Shown here in pieces: positions 50,193-59,371 of a stretch of 64,000 nt of DNA. Source of the DNA: Vulcanimicrobiota bacterium (GTDB lineage Bacteria > Vulcanimicrobiota > Vulcanimicrobiia > Vulcanimicrobiales > Vulcanimicrobiaceae). The notes beneath the pieces are model-generated. The model did no database searches. It was given only the letters and a program-made list of their open reading frames with translations, and was not told where the DNA came from. The DNA lies in the NCBI GenBank assembly GCA_003168375.1, contig PMSI01000003.1:434001-498000 (forward strand). Direction: 5' to 3'. A program made the translations under genes and the position numbers. The stretch's first letter is position 1; every line of letters begins with the position of its first letter.

Positions 50193-51265
50193 GTGATTCG
50201 GTCCGCAAGAAGATCGTTGGCCCCGCGGATGCACCGGCTGTCGAAGCCGAGCCGCGGGTGGTCGGGGTGGACGCTTCGCTCGAGGACGAGGTCTACGGCG
50301 CGACGCTGCGCCCGCGCTCGTTCGAAGACTACGTTGGGCAAGAACAGATCGTCGACAACCTGCGCATCGCGATCGATGCCGCCGCGCGGCGCGGCGAGCC
50401 GCTCGAGCACGTGCTCTTCTCGGGGCCGCCGGGGCTCGGTAAGACGACGCTCGCGAACTTGATCGCGCGTGCGACCTCCGGAACGATGCGCCCGACCTCG
50501 GGTCCGACGCTCGAGAAGCCGAAGGACCTGGTCGGGATCCTGACCTCGCTGGAAACCGGCGACGTCCTGTTCATCGACGAGATCCACCGGCTCGGCACGG
50601 TCGTCGAGGAGTACCTCTATCCGGCGATGGAGGACTTCCAGATCGACTTCGTCGTCGACCGCGGCGCGTACGCCAAGACGCTGAAGCTGCCGCTCAAGCG
50701 CTTCACGCTGGTCGGCGCGACGACGCGCGCCGGGATGCTCTCCGCGCCGCTGCGCGACCGGTTCGGGATCGTGCACCACCTTGCGTACTACGAGCCGGCG
50801 GAGCTGCAGCGCATCGTCGAGCGAAGCGCGCGCGTGCTCGAGATCGCGATGGAACCCGACGGGGCGCACACGATCGCGGGGCGCAGCCGCGGGACGCCGC
50901 GCATCGTGAACCGGCTGCTGCGCCGCGTGCGCGACTTCGCCGAGGTCCGCGCCGGGGGCGTGATCACCGCCGAGGTCGCCGACGAAGCGCTGCGGCGCGA
51001 AGGCGTCGACGCGCGCGGGCTCGACCGGCTCGACCGCGCCTATCTCGACACGATCGCCAACCAGTACGGGGGCGGCCCGGTGGGAATCAATGCGATCGCC
51101 GCCACGTTGACCGAGGACGTGGAGACCCTCGAAGACGTGGTCGAGCCGTACCTGCTCAAGATCGGCTTCGTGCAGCGCACCGCGCAAGGCCGCAAGACCA
51201 CCCCCGCCGCGCTCGCCCACCTCGGGCTGCGCGCGCGCGAAGACGCGCAGCAGCGTCTGCTGTGA
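50189..51265 (+). CDS. ruvB: Holliday junction helicase ATPase RuvB
   Basis: 358 aa, ATG overlapping ruvA TGA. AAA+ motor: SFEDYVGQEQIVDNL, Walker A SGPPGLGKTTLAN near 80-92, Walker B VLFIDEIHRL, sensor VGATTRAGMLSAPLRDRFG. C-terminal winged helix ends LKIGFVQRTAQGRKTTPAALAHLG. Has a ~20-residue N-terminal extension. Drives branch migration with RuvA. Confidence 0.96.
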   Translation: MSDSVRKKIVGPADAPAVEAEPRVVGVDASLEDEVYGATLRPRSFEDYVGQEQIVDNLRIAIDAAARRGEPLEHVLFSGPPGLGKTTLANLIARATSGTMRPTSGPTLEKPKDLVGILTSLETGDVLFIDEIHRLGTVVEEYLYPAMEDFQIDFVVDRGAYAKTLKLPLKRFTLVGATTRAGMLSAPLRDRFGIVHHLAYYEPAELQRIVERSARVLEIAMEPDGAHTIAGRSRGTPRIVNRLLRRVRDFAEVRAGGVITAEVADEALRREGVDARGLDRLDRAYLDTIANQYGGGPVGINAIAATLTEDVETLEDVVEPYLLKIGFVQRTAQGRKTTPAALAHLGLRAREDAQQRLL

Positions 51266-52260
51266 TCGCTCGCGCGCTGTTCCTGAAAGGGCTCGGCGCC
51301 GCGGCGACGATCGCGACCGGCGGGATCGACGTGTGGGATCCCCTCTCGCCGCAGATCCGCGTGCTGGTGGCGTACGACACGCGCGGCGAGACGCCGCAGG
51401 TCGCGGCGGACGGAACGTTCTCGTTCGGCGGCAAGCGCTGGCGTGGTGCGCCCTCCACGGTCGGGATGCCCGACGGCAAGATGGCGCTGGTAACGACGAT
51501 CGACGTCGACCTGTACTTGCAGGGCGTGGTACCCCTCGAGTCTCCGCCCACCTGGCCGGCGGCGGCGCTGCAAGCGCAAGCGATCGTCGCGCGCACCTTT
51601 GCTTTGGCGCGCCGGACGCTCTCGCGCGCCTGGGACGTCCGCGCCGACGAATCCGATCAGCGCTGGGGCGGCGTCGAGGCCGAGCACCCGGCGGCGACGG
51701 CGGCGATCCAGGCCAGCCGGGGGCGGACACTGCTCTACGGCGGCGGCCCGGCACAGGTGTTCTACTCATCGTGCTGCGGCGGCCATACCGCCGATTCGGC
51801 GGCCGTGTGGAACGGCGTGCCGCTGCCCTATCTGCACGGGGTCGACGATCCGTACTGCGCGCCGGCGCCCGAGTACCGCTGGTCGCGCACCGTCCCGCTC
51901 GAGCGCGCCGTCGCGGCGTTCGGCTCCCGCACCGGCGGGACGCTCACCGGCACGGCGCTCACCGACCCCGATCCGACCGGCCGTCCGCGCGGCGTCGCCC
52001 TGCTCGGCACGACCGTCGCGACGATCCCCGTCGCCGACTTCCGGCGTGCCCTCGGCAACGACGTCGTGCGGAGTCTCTGGCTGCGCGCGGTCCGGATCGA
52101 CGCGACGCAGGCCGCACCGCGGCTCGTCATCGAAGGGTCGGGCCGTGGTCACGGCGTCGGACTCTGTCAATGGGGCGCGCGATTCTTCGCCTCCACCGGC
52201 GCCTCGGCCGCCGAGATCGTGGCGTTCTACTTCCCCGGGACGTCGCTGACGAATGGCTGA
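51262..52260 (+). CDS. SpoIID/LytB domain protein
   Basis: 332 aa from GTG overlapping ruvB TGA. A hydrophobic start (ARALFLKGLGAAATIATGG) may be a signal. SpoIID core: IRVLVAYDTR, YLQGVVPLESPPTWPAAALQAQAIVARTFAL (in blocks VVPLESPPTWP, LQAQAIVARTFAL), VFYSSCCGGHTADS, GSGRGHGVGLCQWGARF. Relatives cleave glycan strands stripped of stem peptides. Its place after ruvB is common in non-sporulating phyla with lytB-like genes. Confidence 0.88.
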   Translation: MIARALFLKGLGAAATIATGGIDVWDPLSPQIRVLVAYDTRGETPQVAADGTFSFGGKRWRGAPSTVGMPDGKMALVTTIDVDLYLQGVVPLESPPTWPAAALQAQAIVARTFALARRTLSRAWDVRADESDQRWGGVEAEHPAATAAIQASRGRTLLYGGGPAQVFYSSCCGGHTADSAAVWNGVPLPYLHGVDDPYCAPAPEYRWSRTVPLERAVAAFGSRTGGTLTGTALTDPDPTGRPRGVALLGTTVATIPVADFRRALGNDVVRSLWLRAVRIDATQAAPRLVIEGSGRGHGVGLCQWGARFFASTGASAAEIVAFYFPGTSLTNG

Positions 52261-52597
52261 CGAAAAACGCGCCGACGACAGCGTCCGCCTGCGAAAGTTC
52301 ATCGACGTCGTCGTCGAGGACAAGCTCTCGTTCACGCTCTTTCGCGGCGCGATCGCGGACATCAGCGCGACCGGGATGCGGGTGATCTCCGACCAGTACC
52401 TGCCGAAGGGCACGCGCTACACGTTCACGATGAAGCGCGCGCCGCATCTCGTGGCACGCGGCGAGGTGCGCTGGGTCCGCGCCCTGGAGCGCGATACGTT
52501 CCAGGTCGGCGTGCGCTTCGTCGACATGCCGGAGGACGACCGCCGGCGGCTGCAGTCGTATCTCGAGATCGAGCGCCAACGCGTCCCGACGTCGTAG
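52253..52597 (+). CDS. PilZ domain protein
   Basis: 114 aa, starting inside the SpoIID gene (8-nt overlap). Beta barrel with ADISATGMRVISD matching the D/NxSxxG PilZ motif and GVRFVDMPEDDRRRLQSYLE at the end. The upstream Arg pair of the c-di-GMP motif is only partly present (RLRKF), so binding is likely but not certain. Confidence 0.8.
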   Translation: MADEKRADDSVRLRKFIDVVVEDKLSFTLFRGAIADISATGMRVISDQYLPKGTRYTFTMKRAPHLVARGEVRWVRALERDTFQVGVRFVDMPEDDRRRLQSYLEIERQRVPTS

Positions 52598-52602
52598 CGG
52601 CG

Positions 52603-53691
52603 CTGGGCGAACGCGACGACGCGCCGCGCACGACCGCGGCCTATGATTACGCTCTGCCCAAAGCGCTGATCGCGCTCGAGCCCGCGCCGCGGCGCGACGC
52701 AGCGCGGCTGCTCGTCGTCGGGTCCGGCGGCGCGTTCGACCATCGCACGTTCGCGGAGTTTCCCGACCTGCTCCGTGCCGGCGACGTGCTGGTACTCAAC
52801 GAGACGCGCGTCGTGCGGGCGCGGCTCCGGGCGCAGCGCGAAAGCGGCGGCGGCGCGGAGCTGCTGCTGCTGCGACCGCGGGCCCATGCCGCGTTCGATC
52901 CGTCCGCGCGAGAGTGGCTGGCGCTGGTCCGTCCGGGGCGCAAGCTGCGGGCCGGGGCGCGGCTGCGGATCGGCGAGGCCGCTGCGACGATCGTCGAAGT
53001 CCTCCCCGACGGGCCGCGCGTCGTGCGCTTCGACGACGGCGTCGATGTCGGCGCGCTCCTCGACGCACACGGCGAGGTCCCGCTCCCCCCGTACGTGGCC
53101 CTTCGACAAGCTCAGGATGACACGGGCGACGCGGCACGCGGCGAGCGCTATCAAACGGTGTTCGCGCGCGTCCCCGGCAGCGTCGCCGCGCCGACCGCCT
53201 CGCTGCACTTCACCGCGGAAGTGCTGGATGCGCTGCGCGCGCGGGGGGTCGTCACGGCGCCGCTGGTGCTCGACGTCGGGATCGGGACGTTCCGGCCGAT
53301 GAGCGGCGTCACGATCGACGAACACGTGATGCACGCCGAGCGTTACGCGATCCCGGCGGAGACCGCCGCAGCGGTCGCGGCGGCACGGCGCGACGGCCGG
53401 CGGGTGATCGCCGCCGGGACGACGGTGCTGCGCGCGCTCGAAGGTGCGGCGCTGCGCACCGGCGGTGTCGACGCGGGCGAAGGCGAGACGAATCTGTTCG
53501 TCACCCCGGGCTTCCGGTTCGACGTCGTCGACGCGCTCCTGACGAACTTTCACCTGCCGCGTTCGACGCTCTTGGTGCTCGTCGCTGCGTTCGCTGGGTA
53601 CGCCCGCGTACGCTCGGCGTACCGGGAAGCGATCGCGCAGCATTACCGTTTCTTTTCGTTCGGCGACGCGATGTTCGTCGAGCGCACGTAA
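52603..53691 (+). CDS. queA: S-adenosylmethionine:tRNA ribosyltransferase-isomerase, probable non-standard start
   Basis: 362 aa if started at CTG 52603. The frame upstream of the first GTG (52786) encodes YDYALPKALIALEPAPRRDAARLLVV, the conserved QueA N-terminus, and contains no ATG, GTG or TTG. Downstream: LVLNETRVVRARL, YQTVFARVPGSVAAPTASLHF, DVGIGTFRPM, HVMHAERY, AGTTVLRALE, TNFHLPRSTLLVLV. Makes epoxyqueuosine in tRNA wobble position 34. An 8-codon insert (ALRQAQDD) at ~166-173 is a copy of the dispersed repeat. Confidence 0.88.
   Translation: MGERDDAPRTTAAYDYALPKALIALEPAPRRDAARLLVVGSGGAFDHRTFAEFPDLLRAGDVLVLNETRVVRARLRAQRESGGGAELLLLRPRAHAAFDPSAREWLALVRPGRKLRAGARLRIGEAAATIVEVLPDGPRVVRFDDGVDVGALLDAHGEVPLPPYVALRQAQDDTGDAARGERYQTVFARVPGSVAAPTASLHFTAEVLDALRARGVVTAPLVLDVGIGTFRPMSGVTIDEHVMHAERYAIPAETAAAVAAARRDGRRVIAAGTTVLRALEGAALRTGGVDAGEGETNLFVTPGFRFDVVDALLTNFHLPRSTLLVLVAAFAGYARVRSAYREAIAQHYRFFSFGDAMFVERT
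53099..53122 (+). repeat. Dispersed 24-bp repeat, in-frame inside queA
   Basis: cccttcgacaagctcaggat.. exactly 24 bp, inserted where QueA homologues have a short variable loop before ERYQTV. Adds ALRQAQDD without shifting the frame. Confidence 0.85.
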
Positions 53692-53798
53692 AGTTTCGCG
53701 CCCAGCGGGATTCCGGGGGGCCACAGTTACCGATTCTTAGCGCAGAACATGCTATTTCGTACGGGCGTCGGGCGGCTGGGAGAGAAGCCGACAACAGC

Positions 53799-56573
53799 GT
53801 GAACTCTCCGGCCTTCGACCTTGCGACGCTGCCGGCTTCACCGCGACAGCGTCGAGCGGCCCTCATCGCGATCGCATCGCTCGGTGCGCTCGCGGTAGCC
53901 GCGATCCCATTCGCGCGGGTCGTCCCCGGGACGTTCCCGGGATTCATCACGCTCTACGGCGGCGGCGTCCTGATGGGACTCGCGATCACCACCGCGATCC
54001 TGTTCAGCCAGTTCGCGCTCTCGCGCCGGCCCTCGCTGCTCGTCCTCGCATGCGGCACGATGTTCAGCGCGATCGTCTTCGTGCCGTATATCCTGACCCT
54101 TCCCGAGCTCGGCAGCGCGACGCTGCTGGGCGCGCTCCCCGGCACCTCGACCTATCTGTGGGCGGTGTGGCACACCGTGCTCCCGGCCGCGTTCGCGGCG
54201 TATGCGATCCTCGCGCCGCGCGACTGCGGACGGCGCGTGTCGCCGGTGCGCACGGCCACCGCCGTGGTGGGGACGATCGTCGCGGCCTACGCGGCGATCC
54301 ACCTGGTCTTTACCTTCGACGACGTGCTGCCGTTCGTCGGTCCGGACGGCGGCTACCTGATCGGTGTCTACGCCGTGCTCGGCGTGGTCGCGCTGCTCTC
54401 CGGCGGCGCGCTGCTCGTGCTGCTGTACCGGTCCGAGCGCACCGTCTTCGACGCGTGGCTCAGCGTGCCGGCTGCCGCGCTGCTGATCGAGTCGCTGTTG
54501 AACGGTCTCGGCGGCACCCGCTACAGCCTGGGCTGGTATCTCTCGCGGATCGACGTGCTGGTCGCGACGACGTTCCTCGTCATCGCGCTGCTCGCCGAGA
54601 CGAACCGGCTCTCATCCGTGCTCGCGACCAGCGAGCGCCGCTTGCGCGGGATCGTCAACGGCGTCGCCGATGCGCTGATCTCGGTCGACGGACGCGCCGC
54701 GATCGCGTCGGTGAACCCGGCGGCCGCCGCACTCTTCGGATTCGTCGCCGAGGACCTCACCGGAACGCCGATCTCGCGAGTTCTGCCCGACTACGCGGGG
54801 ATCGCCGCGATCGCCGAGGCGAACGTGATCGAAACCGTAGCCCGTGATGCGCGCGGGACGCTGTTCCCCGTCGAGTTCGCATGGCGGCGCGACGTGACGC
54901 ATGCGTTCGGCGAGACGATCATCATCCTGCGCGACATAACGCAGCGGAAGGCGGCCGAGGAGGCGATCCGGGCGGCGCACGATCGTGCGGTCGAAGCGGC
55001 CGGAGTGAAGTCGCAGTTCCTGGCGACGATGAGCCACGAGATCCGCACGCCGATCAACGCGGTCGTCGGGATGTCCGAGCTGATGCTGCAGACGCCGCTC
55101 TCCGACGAAGCGCGCGAGTACGCGACGATCGTGCGCGACTCGGCGGAGTCCCTGCTCGCGATCGTCAACGACATCCTGGACTTCTCCAAGATCGAAGCGG
55201 GTCGCATGGACCTCGAAGCGATCCCGTTCGCGCCGGTCGTCGCGGTGGAGAACGCGACGGATATCCTGGCCGCCGCCGCGCGCAGGAAGGGGCTCTCGCT
55301 CTCGACGTACGTTGCCCCCGACGTCCCGCATCGGGTGCTCGGCGATGCCGACCGGTTGCGCCAGGTCCTCCTGAACTTACTCGGCAACGCGGTGAAGTTC
55401 ACGGCGCAGGGCAGCGTCACGGTACGCGCGGTCGTCGACCGCGTCGATCCGCCCGACGATGCGCAGAACGTCACCCTGCGCTTCTCGGTGACCGATACCG
55501 GGCCGGGGATCGCGAACGAGGCCGCGGAGCAGCTCTTCGAGCCGTTCCGGCAAGCCGATCAGACGACACGCCGGCGTTTCGGCGGTACGGGGCTCGGGCT
55601 CTCGATCTCGCGCCGTATCGTCGAGCTGATGGGCGGGACGATCGGGTTCGACAGCAGCCTCGGGCGCGGGTCGACGTTCTGGTGCTCGATCCCGTTCGAG
55701 CGCGTCGCGGACACGACGGAAACGCAGCGCGGCGACGCGCTGCGGGGGGCGCGCGTTCTCGTCGTCGACCCGGAGGCCGTCGCACGCCAAGTCGTCGACC
55801 AGTATCTGCTCGCCTGGGGCGGGCTAGCGTCCAGCACCGGGAACGCGGCGCACGCGCTCGAGCTCGCGAAGGCGGCCGGCGCACGGCGCGGGCGCGGGGC
55901 GTTCGACGTCGTGATCCTGGACCGAAGCGCCGGCGGCGATGCGTTCGCGCTGGCGGCGCGGCTGCACAACGTCGCCGGGTTCGAGCACGTCCCGATCGTG
56001 CTCGTGACGGGCAACGAAGAGAGCTCGCCCGTCCTCGCCGCGCGCGCCGGGGGATTCGCCGCCGTCGTGCGTAAGCCGATCCGGCAGAACGTTCTCCACG
56101 ATGCGCTCGTCGGCGCGTTGGCGGGAGCCGCTTCACCAGCCGCCGCACCTGTCGCGCCCGCTACCGTCCCCGACGACGACGCGGCCGCGGTATTGGTGCT
56201 GGTCGCCGAGGACAATCCCGTGAACCGCAAGCTCGCGCTGCAGCAGCTCAAGAAGCTCGGCTACCGCGCGCACGCGGTGAACGACGGCCGCGAAGCGATC
56301 GACGCGGTGGCGCACGGAGACTACGCGCTCGTTCTGATGGACTGCCAGATGCCCGAGGTCGACGGCTTCGAAGCGACGCGCGAGATCCGGCGCGCCGAGG
56401 CGGCGCGCGGCGGCCACGTCCCGATCGTCGCGATGACGGCCAACGCGCTCGACGGTGACCGCGAAGCGTGCCTCGCTGCCGGGATGGACGACTACCTCGC
56501 CAAGCCCGTGCAACTGGCGGCACTGCGCGCAGCGATCGAACGCTTTACGAACGGGGTCGGCGTTGCCGGATAG
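53799..56573 (+). CDS. Hybrid histidine kinase: MASE-like sensor, PAS, HK, two receiver domains
   Basis: 924 aa from GTG 53799. N-terminal ~8 TM segments (residues 20-265) resemble a MASE-type sensor. PAS at ~275-395 (RRLRGIVNGVADALISVDG). HisKA with phospho-His412 in ATMSHEIRTPINAVVG. ATPase N-box LLNLLGNAVKFT, GPGIANE, RRFGGTGLGLSISRRIVELMGG. Receiver 1 (~645-770) has ILDRSAGG and RKPI but a degraded acidic pair (VDPEA). Receiver 2 (~797-915) has AEDNPVNR, Asp848 in LMDCQMP and AKPV. Paired with the following Hpt. Confidence 0.93.
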   Translation: MNSPAFDLATLPASPRQRRAALIAIASLGALAVAAIPFARVVPGTFPGFITLYGGGVLMGLAITTAILFSQFALSRRPSLLVLACGTMFSAIVFVPYILTLPELGSATLLGALPGTSTYLWAVWHTVLPAAFAAYAILAPRDCGRRVSPVRTATAVVGTIVAAYAAIHLVFTFDDVLPFVGPDGGYLIGVYAVLGVVALLSGGALLVLLYRSERTVFDAWLSVPAAALLIESLLNGLGGTRYSLGWYLSRIDVLVATTFLVIALLAETNRLSSVLATSERRLRGIVNGVADALISVDGRAAIASVNPAAAALFGFVAEDLTGTPISRVLPDYAGIAAIAEANVIETVARDARGTLFPVEFAWRRDVTHAFGETIIILRDITQRKAAEEAIRAAHDRAVEAAGVKSQFLATMSHEIRTPINAVVGMSELMLQTPLSDEAREYATIVRDSAESLLAIVNDILDFSKIEAGRMDLEAIPFAPVVAVENATDILAAAARRKGLSLSTYVAPDVPHRVLGDADRLRQVLLNLLGNAVKFTAQGSVTVRAVVDRVDPPDDAQNVTLRFSVTDTGPGIANEAAEQLFEPFRQADQTTRRRFGGTGLGLSISRRIVELMGGTIGFDSSLGRGSTFWCSIPFERVADTTETQRGDALRGARVLVVDPEAVARQVVDQYLLAWGGLASSTGNAAHALELAKAAGARRGRGAFDVVILDRSAGGDAFALAARLHNVAGFEHVPIVLVTGNEESSPVLAARAGGFAAVVRKPIRQNVLHDALVGALAGAASPAAAPVAPATVPDDDAAAVLVLVAEDNPVNRKLALQQLKKLGYRAHAVNDGREAIDAVAHGDYALVLMDCQMPEVDGFEATREIRRAEAARGGHVPIVAMTANALDGDREACLAAGMDDYLAKPVQLAALRAAIERFTNGVGVAG

Positions 56574-56919
56574 CGCGATCCTCGATATCTCGCGCCTCGA
56601 AGAGGCGTTCGAAGAGGATGTCGACGGCATCGCCGAGCTGCTCGAGATGGCGCTGGAAACCGGCCGGAAGCATCGCCGTGCACTCGAGGAAGGGCTCGCG
56701 GCGGGCGACGCGGCGATCGTCGCGCGCGCCGCACACGGGATCAAGGGCAGCTCCGGGAACATCGGGGCCAACGTCGTGTACCGGCTGGCGACCGAGCTCG
56801 ACCGGCGCGCGCGGCTGGGTGACCTCGAAGGTGCCCGCGAGGCCGTCGACGCGATCGACGCAGCGTACGCGCGCGTCGCGGACGAGGTGCGCGCCTACCG
56901 CGCGAACCTGCCGACATGA
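56563..56919 (+). CDS. Hpt phosphotransfer protein
   Basis: 118 aa from TTG 56563, 11 nt overlap with the kinase gene. Four-helix Hpt with phospho-acceptor His58 in ARAAHGIKGSSGNIGA (HxxKGxxxxxG). Begins ILDISRLEEAFEEDVDGIAELLEM. It should take phosphate from receiver 2 of the kinase to an unknown output regulator; none is adjacent. Confidence 0.88.
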   Translation: MPDSAILDISRLEEAFEEDVDGIAELLEMALETGRKHRRALEEGLAAGDAAIVARAAHGIKGSSGNIGANVVYRLATELDRRARLGDLEGAREAVDAIDAAYARVADEVRAYRANLPT

Positions 56920-56926
56920 CCGTTCG

Positions 56927-58636
56927 CTAAGAGCTCGGGTGACCGATGCGCGTACGCGCGCTGGTGTACCAGACGAGGCCGGGGCCGGCGTCGCGCTGCT
57001 TGCGAACGAACTTGCGCTCGGTGTAGTCGATCTCGACGCGCGGCGCGTTCTTCGCTTTGCTGTGCGTCGCCGCGAGATCGGCGGCGGCGGCGAGGTCGTC
57101 ATCGTCGAGCGCGCCGCCGGGCGGGGCTTGCAGCACGACGTGCGAGCCCGGGATTCCGCGCGCGTGGAACCACAAGTCGTCGGGCCGCGCGATGCGGAAG
57201 GTGACCTCGGCGTTCTCGCGCGGCGAACGCCCGACGTAGATCCGCGCACCGGACGGGCGATCGAGGCGCAGCGGCGCGCGCCGGCGCACGTTCGACTGGG
57301 GGGCGCGCTGCGGTGGGCGGCCCTCGAGCTCGTCGAGACCGGCTTCGAGCTCGGGCAGCGTCGGCGGATCGGCGCGCTCGGCTTCGAACGCGAAAACATC
57401 GAGCGCGTCACGCCGCGCGCCGAGCACCTTCCGGCGCCGCTCGAGATGCGGCAACGCGTCGGCCGCTTTGCGATAGCGCGCGTAGTAGGCCTGTGCGTTC
57501 CCTTTCGCATCGAGCTGCGGGTCGAGCGGGATGGTGAGCCCGGGGTTTGTCGGCGGCACGTAGTTCACCGCGCCGGGAGGCACCTCGAGCGCGTGCGTGT
57601 AGAGCGCGTCGCCGCTCGCGCGCAAGCGCTCGCGCTCCGCATCATCGGCGGTCCGCGCCGCCACCGCGCTCAGCTCGTCGGCGGTCGCGCGGGCTCGCTT
57701 CGCGATGCGCGTCAGCAGCGTCGCCCGCCGGCGTTCGGTCGCGTCGCCGCGCCGGCTCCGCAGCGTCGCGCTCCGCGCCTCGGCGAAGAGCCCGAGCACG
57801 TCCGGAACCGTGTCGTGCGCGAGCGCGACGTACTGCGCGAGCGGGACGACGTGCGCCGCCGCGATCGCCCCGTCGCCGTCGCGGTAGACGTGGACGGCGT
57901 CGGGCCCGTCGGCGGCGCTCTCGGCGCTCGCCAGCAGGGCGCGTCCCCGCTCGTCGAGCCAAGCGGCGAGCCGCGTCGCCGACTCCCAAGGCGTGGCCTC
58001 GCTCTCCGCCGTGACCGAGGCCGCCAGCAGGCGCGGGAGCTCCGGAAGATAGCCGCCCAGCGCACGCATCCGGTCACGGGGGTCGGCGGCGGCTTCCAGC
58101 GCGCGGCTGAATGCCGCGAAGTCGAGCGTCGCGCGCGGCAGCGGCGGGGCCTCGTACGGAAGGCCGACCTGAACCGAGCGCGCTTCGTTCTCGGCCGGCG
58201 AGAACTGTTTGGCGGCCGCGACGACCACCCGGTCGTGCAGCAGCACGAGGTTGCCATAGCGAGGGACGAGCTCGAGCACGAGCCGCGACTCGCTCTCGAC
58301 CCCGAAGCGCGAGGCCGTCCCGAAGGCGAGCACGAGCACCCGGTCGCCCTGCCGCGCCCGGACGGCGGTCAGCCGCATGCCGCGCAGCGTGGTCCCGGCC
58401 GACCGCAGCCAACCGGGATCGACGCCGATCGCCAGTTCCGCGTCGTCGAGCGTGACGACCGGCGGCGATCCGAAGGCATCGATCGCCAGCGTCGCCGGGC
58501 TGCCCTTACGGAGCCCACCGAAGCGTATGGCGACCCGGCCGTCGTCCAGCAGACCGGCGTCGGAGACGCGTCCGCGTAGCAGCGAGCGCTCCAGCTCGGC
58601 CGCGGCGCGTCGAATCAAGATCCAGTCGGTAACCAT
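56927..58636 (-). CDS. rqcH: RqcH/NFACT ribosome quality-control protein
   Basis: 569 aa from ATG 58636 (AGAGGA directly upstream). NFACT-N domain at 1-~200 (SDAGLLDDGRVAIRFGG, LRLVLELVPRYGNLVL-like block), HhH/coiled-coil middle (~200-430), NFACT-R domain C-terminal (ARIYVGRSPRENAEVTFRIARPDDLWFHARGIPGSHVVL in blocks; HSKAKNAPRVEIDYTERKFVRKQ). Binds stalled 50S subunits and adds alanine tails to nascent chains in bacteria. Confidence 0.9.
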   Translation of the reverse strand: MVTDWILIRRAAAELERSLLRGRVSDAGLLDDGRVAIRFGGLRKGSPATLAIDAFGSPPVVTLDDAELAIGVDPGWLRSAGTTLRGMRLTAVRARQGDRVLVLAFGTASRFGVESESRLVLELVPRYGNLVLLHDRVVVAAAKQFSPAENEARSVQVGLPYEAPPLPRATLDFAAFSRALEAAADPRDRMRALGGYLPELPRLLAASVTAESEATPWESATRLAAWLDERGRALLASAESAADGPDAVHVYRDGDGAIAAAHVVPLAQYVALAHDTVPDVLGLFAEARSATLRSRRGDATERRRATLLTRIAKRARATADELSAVAARTADDAERERLRASGDALYTHALEVPPGAVNYVPPTNPGLTIPLDPQLDAKGNAQAYYARYRKAADALPHLERRRKVLGARRDALDVFAFEAERADPPTLPELEAGLDELEGRPPQRAPQSNVRRRAPLRLDRPSGARIYVGRSPRENAEVTFRIARPDDLWFHARGIPGSHVVLQAPPGGALDDDDLAAAADLAATHSKAKNAPRVEIDYTERKFVRKQRDAGPGLVWYTSARTRIGHPSS

Positions 58637-58651
58637 TTCCTCTGATGCCGT

Positions 58652-58671
58652 AGTCCTGAGCCTGCCGGAGG
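58652..58671 (-). repeat. Degenerate dispersed-repeat copy
   Basis: tcctgagcctgccggaggg, matching the repeat core with several changes, just upstream of the rqcH start. Confidence 0.5.
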
Positions 58672-58708
58672 GAGGTGCTTTCCCGGCGTTTTCGTATTTA
58701 TCCGTGTT

Positions 58709-58731
58709 TGCCCTGAGCCTGTCGAAGGGCG
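58709..58731 (-). repeat. Dispersed repeat, copy before gmk
   Basis: tgccctgagcctgtcgaagg.., intact core. Its right end is 5 nt from the gmk ribosome site GAGGAGG (58736-58742). Confidence 0.75.
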
Positions 58732-58750
58732 TGTCGAGGAGGTTGACGTT

Positions 58751-59368
58751 CTGACCGGGCCCGGTCTGTTGTTCGTCGTGTCGGGCCCGTCGGGCGCGGG
58801 GAAGGACACGTTGGTGGAGGGGCTCAAGGCCCGCCACGAGCGGCTCCTGTACTCCGTGTCGGCGACGACCCGGGCGCCGCGGCCGGGCGAACGCGACGGC
58901 ATCGATTACTTCTTCTTGGAACGCGCCGAGTTCGAGAAGCGGCTGAAGACCGGCGGCTTCCTCGAGTCCCGCGAGTACAACGGACACCTGTACGGAACGC
59001 CGCGCTCGTTCATCGACGAGACGTTGCGTGCCGGGTACGACGTCGTCTCGAAACCTGAGGTCAACGGCGCGCTCGCGATGCAATCGCAGTTCCCCGGCGC
59101 CGTCCTCATCTTCATCGTCCCCGACAAGTTCTCATACCTGCGTTCGCGCCTCGAGGCACGGCGCACCGAAACGAACGAACACATCGCCGCGCGGCTCGAG
59201 ATCGCGCACGACGAGTTCACCTTCGTTCGGCGATTCGATTATCTCGTGATCAACGAGGAAGCGCAGCCGCAGCAAGCGGTCGACGACCTCGAAGCGATCG
59301 TGCGCTCCGAACGGTACCGCATCCATCGCGTCCCCGACACCCGCCTCAAAGAATTGGAAGATAGCTAA
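58751..59368 (+). CDS. gmk: Guanylate kinase, probable CTG start
   Basis: 205 aa from CTG 58751, which has GAGGAGG 8 nt upstream; TTG 58769 gives 199 aa but no spaced ribosome site. P-loop VVSGPSGAGKDTL near 10-22, SVSATTRAPRPGERDGIDY for GMP binding, YNGHLYGTP, and VSKPEVNGA. Lid region SRLEARRTETNEHIAARL. Converts GMP to GDP. Three nt separate it from rpoZ. Confidence 0.93.
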   Translation: MTGPGLLFVVSGPSGAGKDTLVEGLKARHERLLYSVSATTRAPRPGERDGIDYFFLERAEFEKRLKTGGFLESREYNGHLYGTPRSFIDETLRAGYDVVSKPEVNGALAMQSQFPGAVLIFIVPDKFSYLRSRLEARRTETNEHIAARLEIAHDEFTFVRRFDYLVINEEAQPQQAVDDLEAIVRSERYRIHRVPDTRLKELEDS

Positions 59369-59371
59369 ATC

